From the NCBI GenBank assembly GCA_024684675.1, contig JAIKWO010000147.1, forward strand, positions 1 through 45,195: a stretch of 45,195 nt of DNA. Reading direction: 5' to 3'. Positions 9,278 to 19,100 of this stretch are shown piece after piece. The notes beneath the pieces were generated by a model. It made no database searches and was not told where the DNA came from. It saw only the letters and a program-made list of their open reading frames with translations. The position numbers and the translations under genes are program-made. Origin of the DNA: Lachnospiraceae bacterium (GTDB taxonomy: Bacteria > Bacillota > Clostridia > Lachnospirales > Lachnospiraceae). The first letter of the stretch is position 1. Each line of letters starts with the position of its first letter.

Positions 9278-10915
9278 TTAGTTGTCGTCATCTTCCTTAG
9301 CTGCTGTGTAGACTGTACGCTTACGCGCCATCTCATCGCTTGCAAGGTACTCATCGTAAGTCGTGATCTTATCAAGGAGCGTGCCGTCCGGCAGGATCTC
9401 CATGATGCGGTTCGCAGTCGTCTGGATAAACTGGTGGTCATGACAGGAGAACATCTCAACGCCCGGGAACTTGATGAGGCCGTTGTTGAGCGCCTGGATG
9501 GATTCCATGTCAAGGTGGTTGGTCGGCTCGTCAAGGAGCAGGCAGTTCGCACCGGAAATCATCATCTTGGATAAAAGGCAGCGCACATGCTCACCTCCGG
9601 AAAGGACTTTGACCTTCTTTACACCATCCTCGCCGGCAAACAGCATTCTGCCGAGAAAGCCGCGCACATAGGTCACATCCTTCACAGGTGAATAGCCCAT
9701 CAGCCAATCCGTGATCGTATAGTCGTTATCGAATTCCTTCGTATAATCCTTGGGAAAATATGCCTGCGACGTGGTCACGCCCCACTTATAGGTTCCCTCA
9801 TCCGGCTCCATGTTGCCGGAAAGGATCTGGAACAGCGCTGTCTTGGCGATCTCGTTGGAGCCGACAAGCGCGACTTTGTCGTCGTGTCCCAGTACAAAAG
9901 AAACGTTATTGAGCACCTTTTCTCCATTGATCGTCTTGGAGATGCCTTCCACCGTCAGAACTTCGTTGCCGATCTCGCGGTCGGGTCTGAAATCAATGTA
10001 AGGATATTTTCTGCTGGAAGGCTTGATCGTCTCAAGCTCGATCTTTTCAAGCGCGCGCTTACGGGATGTCGCCTGCTTGGACTTCGATGCATTTGCGGAG
10101 AAACGGGAGATAAACTCCTGCAATTCCTTGATCTTCTCTTCCTTCTTCTTATTCGCTTCCTTCATCTGCTTAATGAGGAGCTGCGAACTTTCGAACCAGA
10201 AATCGTAGTTGCCGGCATAGAGCTGGATCTTGCCGTAGTCGATGTCCGCCGTATGCGTGCAGACTTTATTTAAGAAATAGCGGTCGTGGCTGACCACGAC
10301 AACCGTGTTTTCAAAGTTGATCAAAAACTCTTCAAGCCATGCGATCGCATCGAGATCCAAATGGTTCGTCGGCTCGTCGAGAAGCAGGATGTCCGGATTG
10401 CCGAACAGCGCTTTTGCAAGCAATACCTTGACCTTATCGTTGCCGACAAGATCCTTCATCATCGCATAGTGAAGCTCCGTATCGATACCAAGACCGTTTA
10501 AAAGCATCGCCGCGTTAGACTCCGCTTCCCAGCCGTCCATATCGGCGAATTCCGCCTCAAGCTCGCTGGCCTTGATGCCGTCCTCGTCCGTAAAGTCTTC
10601 CTTGGCATAGATCGCGTCCTTCTCCTTCATTACCTGATAGAGACGCTCATTACCGAGGATAACGGTATCCATGACCGTATAATCATCATATTTAAAGTGA
10701 TCCTGTTCCAGGAATGAAAGACGCTGGCCGGGTGTCATCACGATCTCTCCCTTGGTCGTCTCCAGGCGTCCGTCCAGAATTTTGAGAAAAGTGGACTTGC
10801 CGGCGCCGTTGGCTCCGATGAGACCGTAGCAGTTTCCTTCCGTGAACTTGATGTTGACATCTTCAAAGAGTGCTTTCTTACCCACTCTGTACGTTACATT
10901 ATTTGCACTGATCAT
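9278..10915 (-). CDS. ABC-F family ATP-binding protein
   Basis: Two NBDs: GANGAGKST, LLLDEPTNHLDLDAIAWLE, VKVLSGGEHVRCLLSKMM, LLLDEPTNHLDMESIQAL; start MISANNVTY with AAAGGAGAAGAAATATG. Confidence 0.93.
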   Translation of the reverse strand: MISANNVTYRVGKKALFEDVNIKFTEGNCYGLIGANGAGKSTFLKILDGRLETTKGEIVMTPGQRLSFLEQDHFKYDDYTVMDTVILGNERLYQVMKEKDAIYAKEDFTDEDGIKASELEAEFADMDGWEAESNAAMLLNGLGIDTELHYAMMKDLVGNDKVKVLLAKALFGNPDILLLDEPTNHLDLDAIAWLEEFLINFENTVVVVSHDRYFLNKVCTHTADIDYGKIQLYAGNYDFWFESSQLLIKQMKEANKKKEEKIKELQEFISRFSANASKSKQATSRKRALEKIELETIKPSSRKYPYIDFRPDREIGNEVLTVEGISKTINGEKVLNNVSFVLGHDDKVALVGSNEIAKTALFQILSGNMEPDEGTYKWGVTTSQAYFPKDYTKEFDNDYTITDWLMGYSPVKDVTYVRGFLGRMLFAGEDGVKKVKVLSGGEHVRCLLSKMMISGANCLLLDEPTNHLDMESIQALNNGLIKFPGVEMFSCHDHQFIQTTANRIMEILPDGTLLDKITTYDEYLASDEMARKRTVYTAAKEDDDN

Positions 10916-11031
10916 ATTTCTTCTCCTTTGCCGCTCAATATTATACATGAAAATGCGGAAAATGCAAGGAAAAGCGGCTTTTCGATGATATAATGAAAGA
11001 CGTCAGACAGAATTCTTCCGGAATAAACGAT

Positions 11032-11958
11032 ATGAACACAGAAAACAAATGCACAACAGAACATAAGGAAATCGGCTGCATTCTCTGCCCGCGCACATGC
11101 CGCATTGACCGCGGCAAACAGCCCGGCTACTGCGGTATGACGGACACCGTCCTCGTATCCCGCGCTGCGCTTCATATGTGGGAAGAGCCCGTAATCTCCG
11201 GTGAAAACGGTTCCGGCACCGTATTTTTTGCAGGCTGCAATTTAAAGTGCATCTTCTGCCAGAATCACGAGATCGCGCATGCGACCGCGGAGACAAAAGC
11301 AAAAGCCGTCACGCCAAATGCACTCTGCGATCTGTTCTTTATGTTAAAAGACAAGGGTGCGCACAATATCAATCTCGTAACGCCCACGCATTTTATCCCT
11401 GAGATCCGGGAGGCGCTTTTGACGGCGCGAGGACGAGGGCTGGGTCTGCCGATCGTCTACAATACGTCATCCTATGAAAATGTCAGCGCGCTTCAGATGC
11501 TTGACGGTCTGATCGATGTGTATCTGCCGGATCTGAAATTTTATGATCCCGCGATCGCTGAAGAATGCGCGCATGCGCCGGATTACTTCAAAACGGCCGC
11601 CGAAGCGATCGGGGAGATGTTCCGTCAGGTCGGAGAGCCTGTTTTCGAGAACGACCTCATGAAAAAAGGAATCATCGTGCGGCACCTTGTCCTGCCGGGG
11701 CACACAAATGATTCCAAGAATATCCTAAAATATCTGTACGAAACCTATCATGACCGGATCTATATCAGCATCATGAACCAGTATACGCCGATGGAGCACA
11801 TGAAGAATCACACACTCCTTGGACGTAAAGTGACAAAACGCGAATACGAGCGCATTGTAAACTATGCGCTCGACCTTGGCATCCAAAATGCCTTCATCCA
11901 GGAAGGCGATGTGGCAAAGGAAAGCTTCATCCCGCCGTTTGATCTGACGGGACTGTAA
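11032..11958 (+). CDS. Radical SAM protein, PflA-like (COG1313-type)
   Basis: FFAGCNLKCIFCQNHEI (CX3CX2C), extra N-terminal CILCPRTCRIDR. TATAAT at 10989-10994 overlaps the ORF-track ATG, so the start is placed at MNTENK. Confidence 0.88.
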   Translation: MNTENKCTTEHKEIGCILCPRTCRIDRGKQPGYCGMTDTVLVSRAALHMWEEPVISGENGSGTVFFAGCNLKCIFCQNHEIAHATAETKAKAVTPNALCDLFFMLKDKGAHNINLVTPTHFIPEIREALLTARGRGLGLPIVYNTSSYENVSALQMLDGLIDVYLPDLKFYDPAIAEECAHAPDYFKTAAEAIGEMFRQVGEPVFENDLMKKGIIVRHLVLPGHTNDSKNILKYLYETYHDRIYISIMNQYTPMEHMKNHTLLGRKVTKREYERIVNYALDLGIQNAFIQEGDVAKESFIPPFDLTGL

Positions 11959-11995
11959 AAATGAGCCTGCATACCTGCAGACTCAAACTGTTTCC

Positions 11996-13528
11996 CTAAA
12001 AATCCGTATTCTCTTCTTCCTCTTCGGGCGCATCCGGAAATGTCATATAGTTTACATAAAGTTCATTGAAGTCCGGTTCGTTTGCAAGAACGATCTCTTC
12101 GCATGGCGGAAGTTCGATCTCTTCTTCGCATGTTCGAAGGTATCGGATCGCACCTTTGAGCGACGTATTACCGCCCGCCAAGATCTTCATCGGATCGATC
12201 GGCGGCAAGAGCCCTACGCGCATCGCTTTACGGGCATCAAGGTGAAAGCCCATGCCGCCCGCTAAGATGACCGTAGACAGATCATCTGCAGTAAGGCCGG
12301 CTGCTTTTAACAAAAGTGCGGTGCCTGCGCGCATCGCTGCGATCGCAAGCTGGAGCTGCCGCACATCGGCCTGCGTTAAGAGCACATTCTTTCCGGAAAG
12401 CTTATCGATCACCGGATATCCCTTTTCAAAAAACGGTGCCGCAAGAAGACCTGTCTCATCCATGAGTCCGCGATTAAGAAGATCCGCAAGCACACCTACC
12501 GCTTCGCTGCCGCAGGAGAGGCTTCCGCCTTCAAATGCAGGTCCTGCCGCGGTACTCGTCACATACAGTTTCTTTCCGTCATAAAGCGCCATCTCACCGT
12601 TCGTACCAAGGTCGAGAAGGAGCTTTTTCTTTTGATCTGTGCAAAAACCGCTCGCGAGCATACCGGATACAATATCGCCGCCGACAAAAGGTGTCAGTCC
12701 CGGCAGGATCGTCACCGGAATGTCAATATAGCCGAAATCATCAAGCAGCCTGAAACCATCCGTCAGAACCAGGCCGTTCTCGCCCGCATCAAACGGGTAA
12801 GCCGCAAGCCCTTCGCACGATTCACCAAGAAGCAGATGACGCATCGCCGTATTGCAGGCGATCACGATATGGTCAGGGCGGATCCGCTCTGCGCCACCGG
12901 CGCGGTCTCCCAAAAGGATCGCATCAAGCCCATGCAGCAAGTCTTCCTGAATCGCTCTGCGGAGTGCATCCGCCTGCCCATCCATGGAGGCACGCACACG
13001 TGAGATCACATCACTTCCGTACCTGCGCTGGCTGTTGGGCAGGCCTTTCTGATACATGATGGTGCTATTCTTTATGTTAACCAGTGAAAACGCGATCGTC
13101 GTCGTACCGATATCGATCGCAACACCGAAAATGCCTCTGTCACGACGAAGCATTTCTTTGAGCGCCTCGATACTCAGGCCGCTTTGCGCACCTGCCGCAT
13201 CGGCTGTACCGGTCTCGCCGTCCTCTGCCAGGAGAATATCCGCCTCAGGATCTTCTTCTACCCGGATCGTCAGATCGGAATCCGGATACGCCCTGCAGGC
13301 CAGTCGAAAGCCTTCTGCCAGCTCCTTTTCTCCGAAACGGCGCTTGTCGGCATCCGTCACCGGAAGGTTCCCTTCGATGATACGCACGCCGCACATCCCA
13401 CAGATGCCGGCTCCGCCGCAAGACATCGTAAGTTCTATTCCGTTATCTTCCAGAATATCCGCAAGGCACTGCCCCTTCTCAAATTGGATCTCTTCCCTGC
13501 TGTTACCGCATAATACCTGAAGCTCCAT
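11996..13528 (-). CDS. 2Fe-2S ferredoxin + ASKHA (DUF4445) protein, RACE-like activator of corrinoid enzymes
   Basis: N-term CGGAGICGMCGVRI...C 2Fe-2S; GVAIDIGTTTIAFSLVN actin-like ATPase; LLLDLGTNGEMALY; ILAGGMGFHLD. Confidence 0.88.
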   Translation of the reverse strand: MELQVLCGNSREEIQFEKGQCLADILEDNGIELTMSCGGAGICGMCGVRIIEGNLPVTDADKRRFGEKELAEGFRLACRAYPDSDLTIRVEEDPEADILLAEDGETGTADAAGAQSGLSIEALKEMLRRDRGIFGVAIDIGTTTIAFSLVNIKNSTIMYQKGLPNSQRRYGSDVISRVRASMDGQADALRRAIQEDLLHGLDAILLGDRAGGAERIRPDHIVIACNTAMRHLLLGESCEGLAAYPFDAGENGLVLTDGFRLLDDFGYIDIPVTILPGLTPFVGGDIVSGMLASGFCTDQKKKLLLDLGTNGEMALYDGKKLYVTSTAAGPAFEGGSLSCGSEAVGVLADLLNRGLMDETGLLAAPFFEKGYPVIDKLSGKNVLLTQADVRQLQLAIAAMRAGTALLLKAAGLTADDLSTVILAGGMGFHLDARKAMRVGLLPPIDPMKILAGGNTSLKGAIRYLRTCEEEIELPPCEEIVLANEPDFNELYVNYMTFPDAPEEEEENTDF

Positions 13529-13575
13529 AACCGACCTCCATTCTTACTTCCATTGTAGCATCCGACGGCGGAAAA

Positions 13576-13614
13576 CAAAAGAAGGTCTCACCGATCGTCC
13601 GGTAAGACCTTCTG
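13576..13614 (-). terminator. Intrinsic terminator after nfo
   Basis: Minus strand AGAAGGTCTTACCGGACGATCGGTGAGACCTTCTTTTG. Confidence 0.8.
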
Positions 13615-13627
13615 TATCATATCCAAT

Positions 13628-14458
13628 TTACTTAACCATCCACTCGCGGATCATCGCGATCTCTTTCTTATACCCTTCATCCTCGTTCGGCGTCTCTAAG
13701 ATAAAAGGCTTATCCTGCAGCAAAGGATGTGTTACAACCGCTTTCAGGATCTCCGCGCCGATGCAGCCCTCGCCGATCTTCTGATGGCGATCCTTGTGCG
13801 CGCCGAGCGGGTTCATGCTGTCGTTCATGTGTACCGCTTTCAGGCGATCCAGCCCGATCACGTCATCAAACTCGTGAAGCACCTTGTCCATATCGCTGAT
13901 ATCATAGCCGCCATCCCAGATATGGCACGTATCGAGACAGACGCCGATCTTGTCCGATAGCTCCACCAGATCAATGATCCGTCTGATCTCCTCAAATGTG
14001 CGCCCCACTTCCGAGCCCTTGCCGGCCATGGTCTCCAAGAGTACCGTCGTGTGATGCTCCGGCTTCAGCGCTTTGTTGACCGCCTCCGCGATCATCGGGA
14101 TCGCCGCATCTTCGCCCTGCCCCACATGCGAGCCCGGGTGAAAATTATAAAAGTTGCCCGGAAGGTACTCCATGCGCTCCATATCGTCCTGAAGCATCGT
14201 GGCGGAGAACTTACGGATATCCGGCTTTGCCGCACAAACATTCATCGTATAGGGTGCGTGCGCAACGAGCGGTCCGAACCGATGCTCCTCCATGTAATCA
14301 CGAAGCGCCTTTGCATCCGCGGGATCGATCGCTTTTGCAGCGCCGCCACGCGGGTTACGTGTAAAAAACGCGAATGTGTCCGCGCCGAGTGCCGTCGCTG
14401 CCTTGCCCATGGCAAGAAAGCCACCGGATGAAGATAAATGGTTCCCGATATAGATCAT
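13628..14458 (-). CDS. nfo: Deoxyribonuclease IV (AP endonuclease)
   Basis: 276 aa; IGNHLSSSGGFLAMGKAA, NFHPGSHVG, LLETMAGKGSEVGRTFEEI, CLDTCHIWDGGYDI, HMNDSMNPLGAHKDRHQKIGEG. Confidence 0.95.
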   Translation of the reverse strand: MIYIGNHLSSSGGFLAMGKAATALGADTFAFFTRNPRGGAAKAIDPADAKALRDYMEEHRFGPLVAHAPYTMNVCAAKPDIRKFSATMLQDDMERMEYLPGNFYNFHPGSHVGQGEDAAIPMIAEAVNKALKPEHHTTVLLETMAGKGSEVGRTFEEIRRIIDLVELSDKIGVCLDTCHIWDGGYDISDMDKVLHEFDDVIGLDRLKAVHMNDSMNPLGAHKDRHQKIGEGCIGAEILKAVVTHPLLQDKPFILETPNEDEGYKKEIAMIREWMVK

Positions 14459-14474
14459 ATTCTTTTCTCCAAAA

Positions 14475-15311
14475 TCAGTTCTTCTTCGCGCAGTTTAAGT
14501 AGTACAGCATCAGACCGACCGCTACGGAACCGCCGATGATATTGCCGATCGTAACAGGGATCAAATTCGTTACGAAGAAGTGCATCCAGTCGAGGTTCGC
14601 GATCTTGTCTGCCGTGATCCCGTACGCATCCGCCGCTTTTGCCACATAGTCAGGATTCATCTTGGCAAAAAGACCTGCGGAGATGTAATACATATTCGCC
14701 ACGCAGTGTTCGAAACCGGATGTTACAAAGAGCATGATGACAAAAAAGCTTGCCCAGAGCTTGCCGGTTAGGTCCTTACCGCAGAATGCCACGATAACCG
14801 CAGCGCTTACAAGGATGTTACAAAGGATACCGGAAAAAAGGGCTTTTGCGAAAGGCATCGTTGCTTTGCCGAGCGCCACCTTGATCGTGTAGGCGCCGAG
14901 AAGCCCCGATGAGTAGTCAAACTGTCCCGTTGCCATCGTCATCCCCGCGATCAGCATGCCGCCGACGAGGTTTCCAAGAAATACGAGCACCAGGATCCGC
15001 ACGAATCCCATCAGTGTCACTTTCCTGTCCGCCACCGCCATCGCGATCAGACAGTCACCGGTAAAAAGCTCCGCACCCATCGTGATAACCATCATCAGGC
15101 CCACCGGAAATACGCATCCGGCCACCAGTCTTGCGACACCGACATTCTCGATCGCATGTGCTGCCACGCTGGAGCCCTGCGCACCGAGCGCGATCATCGC
15201 GCCTGCCATAATGGCTTTCATGAAAATGGAGCAGGCAGAAGCTTTTGCCTTGCCGGCAGCACCGGCGATGTAGCCCTCCACCGCTTCTTTGATCGATAAA
15301 ATTCCGTTCAT
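14475..15311 (-). CDS. Formate/nitrite transporter (FNT) family channel
   Basis: 278 aa; multi-TM, LFTGDCLIAMAV, SGFEHCVANMYYI FNT signatures. Confidence 0.92.
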   Translation of the reverse strand: MNGILSIKEAVEGYIAGAAGKAKASACSIFMKAIMAGAMIALGAQGSSVAAHAIENVGVARLVAGCVFPVGLMMVITMGAELFTGDCLIAMAVADRKVTLMGFVRILVLVFLGNLVGGMLIAGMTMATGQFDYSSGLLGAYTIKVALGKATMPFAKALFSGILCNILVSAAVIVAFCGKDLTGKLWASFFVIMLFVTSGFEHCVANMYYISAGLFAKMNPDYVAKAADAYGITADKIANLDWMHFFVTNLIPVTIGNIIGGSVAVGLMLYYLNCAKKN

Positions 15312-15389
15312 AGTACTTTTCCCCTTATCTGTTTTCTTTTCACATTACAAACCTTGAATATTATAACACATTCTGAAAAACGATTCAGA

Positions 15390-16106
15390 TTATATTCTCT
15401 CCGCCGTGATCACAAGGCGGTGGGTTGCCAAATAGATGGGAGTGCAGGTATAGAGTGTCAGGATCTCGCGGTCCCCCTGCTCCAAAACCGACAGATCGTC
15501 AGGCTCCACAACCCGGATGTCACTGACGCGGTAAGAAAGCGTCTCGTCCGGATAGTCCACGTAGATCATATCACCGATCTCAACTTCATCGAGGCGGTTA
15601 AAATAGCGTCCGAAGGTGTAGTTGCGATGTCCGGCGATCACGCAGTTGCCGGAATCACCGGGATAAGCGGTACCTTCCTGATGACCGAGCGCTGCCTGTA
15701 GCGCACCCTTTGTAGTGCCCTCCACAACCGGATTCTCCGAATCGATCTTGGGGATCCGGAGGATCCAAAGAATCTCCCTGACTTCACTGCCATCTTGAGA
15801 TGCCTCCGCGTTATCCAAAGCTTGTACGGCGGATTCACCGGTATCGTCGTTATCCGTTACAACCACTCTTGCATCTGTCTGCTCCACGCTCCTTACGCGC
15901 TGCGTGCGGAACGCCTCGACCGCTTCCTGCCGGATTCTGTCCTGCTCCATATTCAGGAGTACGGAACCGCCGATCAGCGCAATGCCGCCCACTACAAGGA
16001 GCAATCCCACCAGACGCATAACAGGGAGACGCAGTCTGCGTCTCCCGTCTTTTTTCATTTCTTTATTGGTATTTGATGAACCTTTCATCTTCTTAATTCT
16101 CTTCAC
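15390..16106 (-). CDS. Sortase (class D-like)
   Basis: One TM; IPKIDSENPVVEG, VIAGHRN (His), LTLYTCTP (Cys), THRLVI (Arg). Start (GTG 16106 or ATG 16088) overlaps/adjoins the adhesin stop. Confidence 0.9.
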   Translation of the reverse strand: MKRIKKMKGSSNTNKEMKKDGRRRLRLPVMRLVGLLLVVGGIALIGGSVLLNMEQDRIRQEAVEAFRTQRVRSVEQTDARVVVTDNDDTGESAVQALDNAEASQDGSEVREILWILRIPKIDSENPVVEGTTKGALQAALGHQEGTAYPGDSGNCVIAGHRNYTFGRYFNRLDEVEIGDMIYVDYPDETLSYRVSDIRVVEPDDLSVLEQGDREILTLYTCTPIYLATHRLVITAERI

Positions 16107-19100
16107 TTACTTTCTTCTTGCGAAACAACAGAAACAGTCCTGCAAGCATACTCAAAACGCCTGCTGCATACGACATCGGCGTACCCATAAAGCCGCCCGT
16201 CTTTGCAAGGAGTCTTTTGGATATCGGCCGCAAATTCGTCCCGTCTGTCTCTGTATCTTCCTCGAAGACGCCATTGACAAGCTTCACCAACCGCCCATTC
16301 GGGTCGAGCGCCACGCCCTTGACCAAAACGGAAGGATTCTGCTGATTCGTTCCATCCGACGGCGAATCCGAATGATGGCGATGGTGATGACTGCCACCGG
16401 AGCCGCTCGGCGGAACCTGATGCGCTGTCAGGATCGCCTTATTTTCACCGCTGTCCGTAAATGAACCATCCGTATTCTCTATCAGGACTTTACCTTCATT
16501 CGAGATTTTGAATACAATCGACTGTGTCGGCAGATAACCCGAAAGCCCCGCACTCTCTGTCAGAAGGTACAACGTCTGGTATTGCAGCGCCTTATTGGTA
16601 GGATCCGTTCCACCCGTTGTCCAGGTACCCACAAGTGTCGTAGATGATCTGTTCGCACTGAATTTATACAGCGTCATCTTAATGCCGGGAAGCGGTGCCC
16701 CGTAAATATCCGTCTCGTTCATATCGACACTGACAGTATCGGAAGTGTTCGTCTCATCTTTCATGACAAGCGCAGGTTCATCCGTTTCTTCATAACCGGA
16801 GGTCGTCTCATTCCAAACAGACAGCTTACCTTCCGCATCGATTTTAAAGCGCATTGCAGGCGCCGCCGTAAAGCCATTAGGTGCCGAATCTTCCAGCAGA
16901 TAGTATTCGCCTGCGGGAAGCGCCACGCTTTTCGGTTCACCGGTGCTCGTCCAGGATAAAACGGGATCCGATCCGTCCGAATGCTCACTGATCTTCAGCG
17001 TTGCACCCGTAAGAGAGATTTCCTGCTCCGAAGACTGCTCATCAACGGTAAAAGCATGCGTGCCCTTTAATACATCGACCATCGTGATCGTATTGTCTGC
17101 CTCGGCCGCAAAGGTCACGCCGTCATCCTGCAGAATCTTTAATGTCTCGTCCGTGCTGTCCACATAGAATGTGATATCGTCGGCTGTCTGATAGCCAAAA
17201 GGAGCCGATGCTTCCGTTAACGTATAGACTACATCGTAGCTTGCCTTGAAGGTATGCGCAGAGGTCGTACTCGTCCAGGGATCGGATGTCTTGATCGAGT
17301 GATCCGTAAGCTCGTGCGTCACTTTAAGGGACGCACCCGCAAGGCCTTCGCCATTGCCGTTCTCCTTCATGATGGAGATGTTCTTGGATTTCTTCTCGTT
17401 CTCAAACGTAATCTCGATTGGATGACGAACACCTCCGGTCGCGCCCGTTGTGAATGTCTCTGTATGATCGGACTCCTTGTATCCGTCCGGCGCAGTCTTT
17501 TCGCGAAGCGTGTATGTAGAATTTGCCGATAATTTGCCGGCCGATCTGGCAATACCGTTCGCATTACTGATCAGTGTGGCAACAACGTGATCTGGATCTG
17601 CCCCATCGCGCACTTCAAACGTCGTACCCGCCAGCTTAATGCCATCATCCTCCTTGTCAACATTCGTCACAACAAGGTAAAATGCGGAAGAAGGCCATCC
17701 ACTTGAAAAGCTCGTTTCCGACAGGTTTGCGCTCGAGGAGTTAGACCCGTTACTTGCATAACCGACCAGCTGGATTCCGTTGCTGAAATCATTGGCATCC
17801 ATATCCGCCGCTGTCACGCGGTAGGTCAACACATAGATATTGCGGTTATCGCTTCGCTGCGGGAGTACCACATCCATGACTGTCTTGCCACCTGTTCCGG
17901 GGCGGGTTTCAACCCTATAGCCTGTCTCTTCCGTACCGGTCGAAGTAACCGCACCGGTAGATGCATTGATCTGTCCGATATAAAGCCTCACCGTATCCGG
18001 CTCTAAGTCAAAGCTTGCGCCGAGCGTATCGCGAATAATCAGATTGGAAGGAAGCGGCTGCTTATTACCATTAAACGTTACCGTATAAGTCGCCGTATTG
18101 TTCGAACTGTTTGCGGAACCCGTTTTCTTGATGATCGAGTTCTTAAATTTGACATTCTTGCCGGCAGAAACCGCAGTGGGATACTCGTGTGTCGTGAGCG
18201 AAGCCGTGTTTTCGACCGTGACATCCGCATTGTTTACCGATGTAAAAATATCACCGTCATCCACATGTGCGGTAAACGTGATGGTCTCTTTCGCCGCATC
18301 CTTTCCTACATCCGCATCTGCAATATCCGCAAGATGGAACCTAAGTACACCGTCCGCATCCGGATCATAGGTGTAGTACGATTCTGCAGTTGTGTCAGTT
18401 GACATAATATTATTATTCAACATGACAGAACCGAGCACCAAAGATAGTCCGTAGTGACGAAGATCATCTGTGACGAGCACACCCGACATTGCCATCTTGT
18501 TTTTGTTTACAACGATCGTATAGTCGATCGTATGTGTATCATAATGATATGCACCCGCACTCTTTTCAAGAACGGTGCTTTCGATCGTCTTCTTGGCAGT
18601 TGCTGTAACTTCCCGGTTCGGTGCAAAGGAAAGCGTAACACTGTTTGTGTATTCTTTCTTGTTGTTCGCCGCCCAAAACGACTTCTCATCATCATCCAGT
18701 TCCGTATAAACATTGAAAACAGCTTTTTTGCCGGAAAGCGCGCTTCCAAAATCGATCTCGATCCCCGAGGATGTTTCCGTATAGTTGCCGGACATGAAAA
18801 ACATTCCGGCACTTGTCTCTGTTCCGTTGTTGTCTGTCGTCAGCGTCGCATCGTCAACCGAAAAGAAATGCTGCCCTCTGCCCTGCAGATTCTCTGTCAC
18901 CTTCACGTCGGTAAGCGGTTCAAACGTCTTATTAACCGTCACTTCCCATTTAATGCGATGCCTTGCCGCATCATAGGAAACGAAACGCTTGTCGATCGCC
19001 GCATTGGTCACGGCGCCTCGCCCGCGCATCCGTTTGGTCACATCCGGGCCTGTCACCTCACGCCAGTCGCCAAAGCCGCTCCAGTCGTATTCATATTCCA

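Noticed and set aside
9278-10915. ABC-F as an antibiotic ribosome-protection factor
   Set aside because: Sequence supports ABC-F, but looks like the housekeeping type and there is no leader peptide/attenuator evident; resistance role not supportable.
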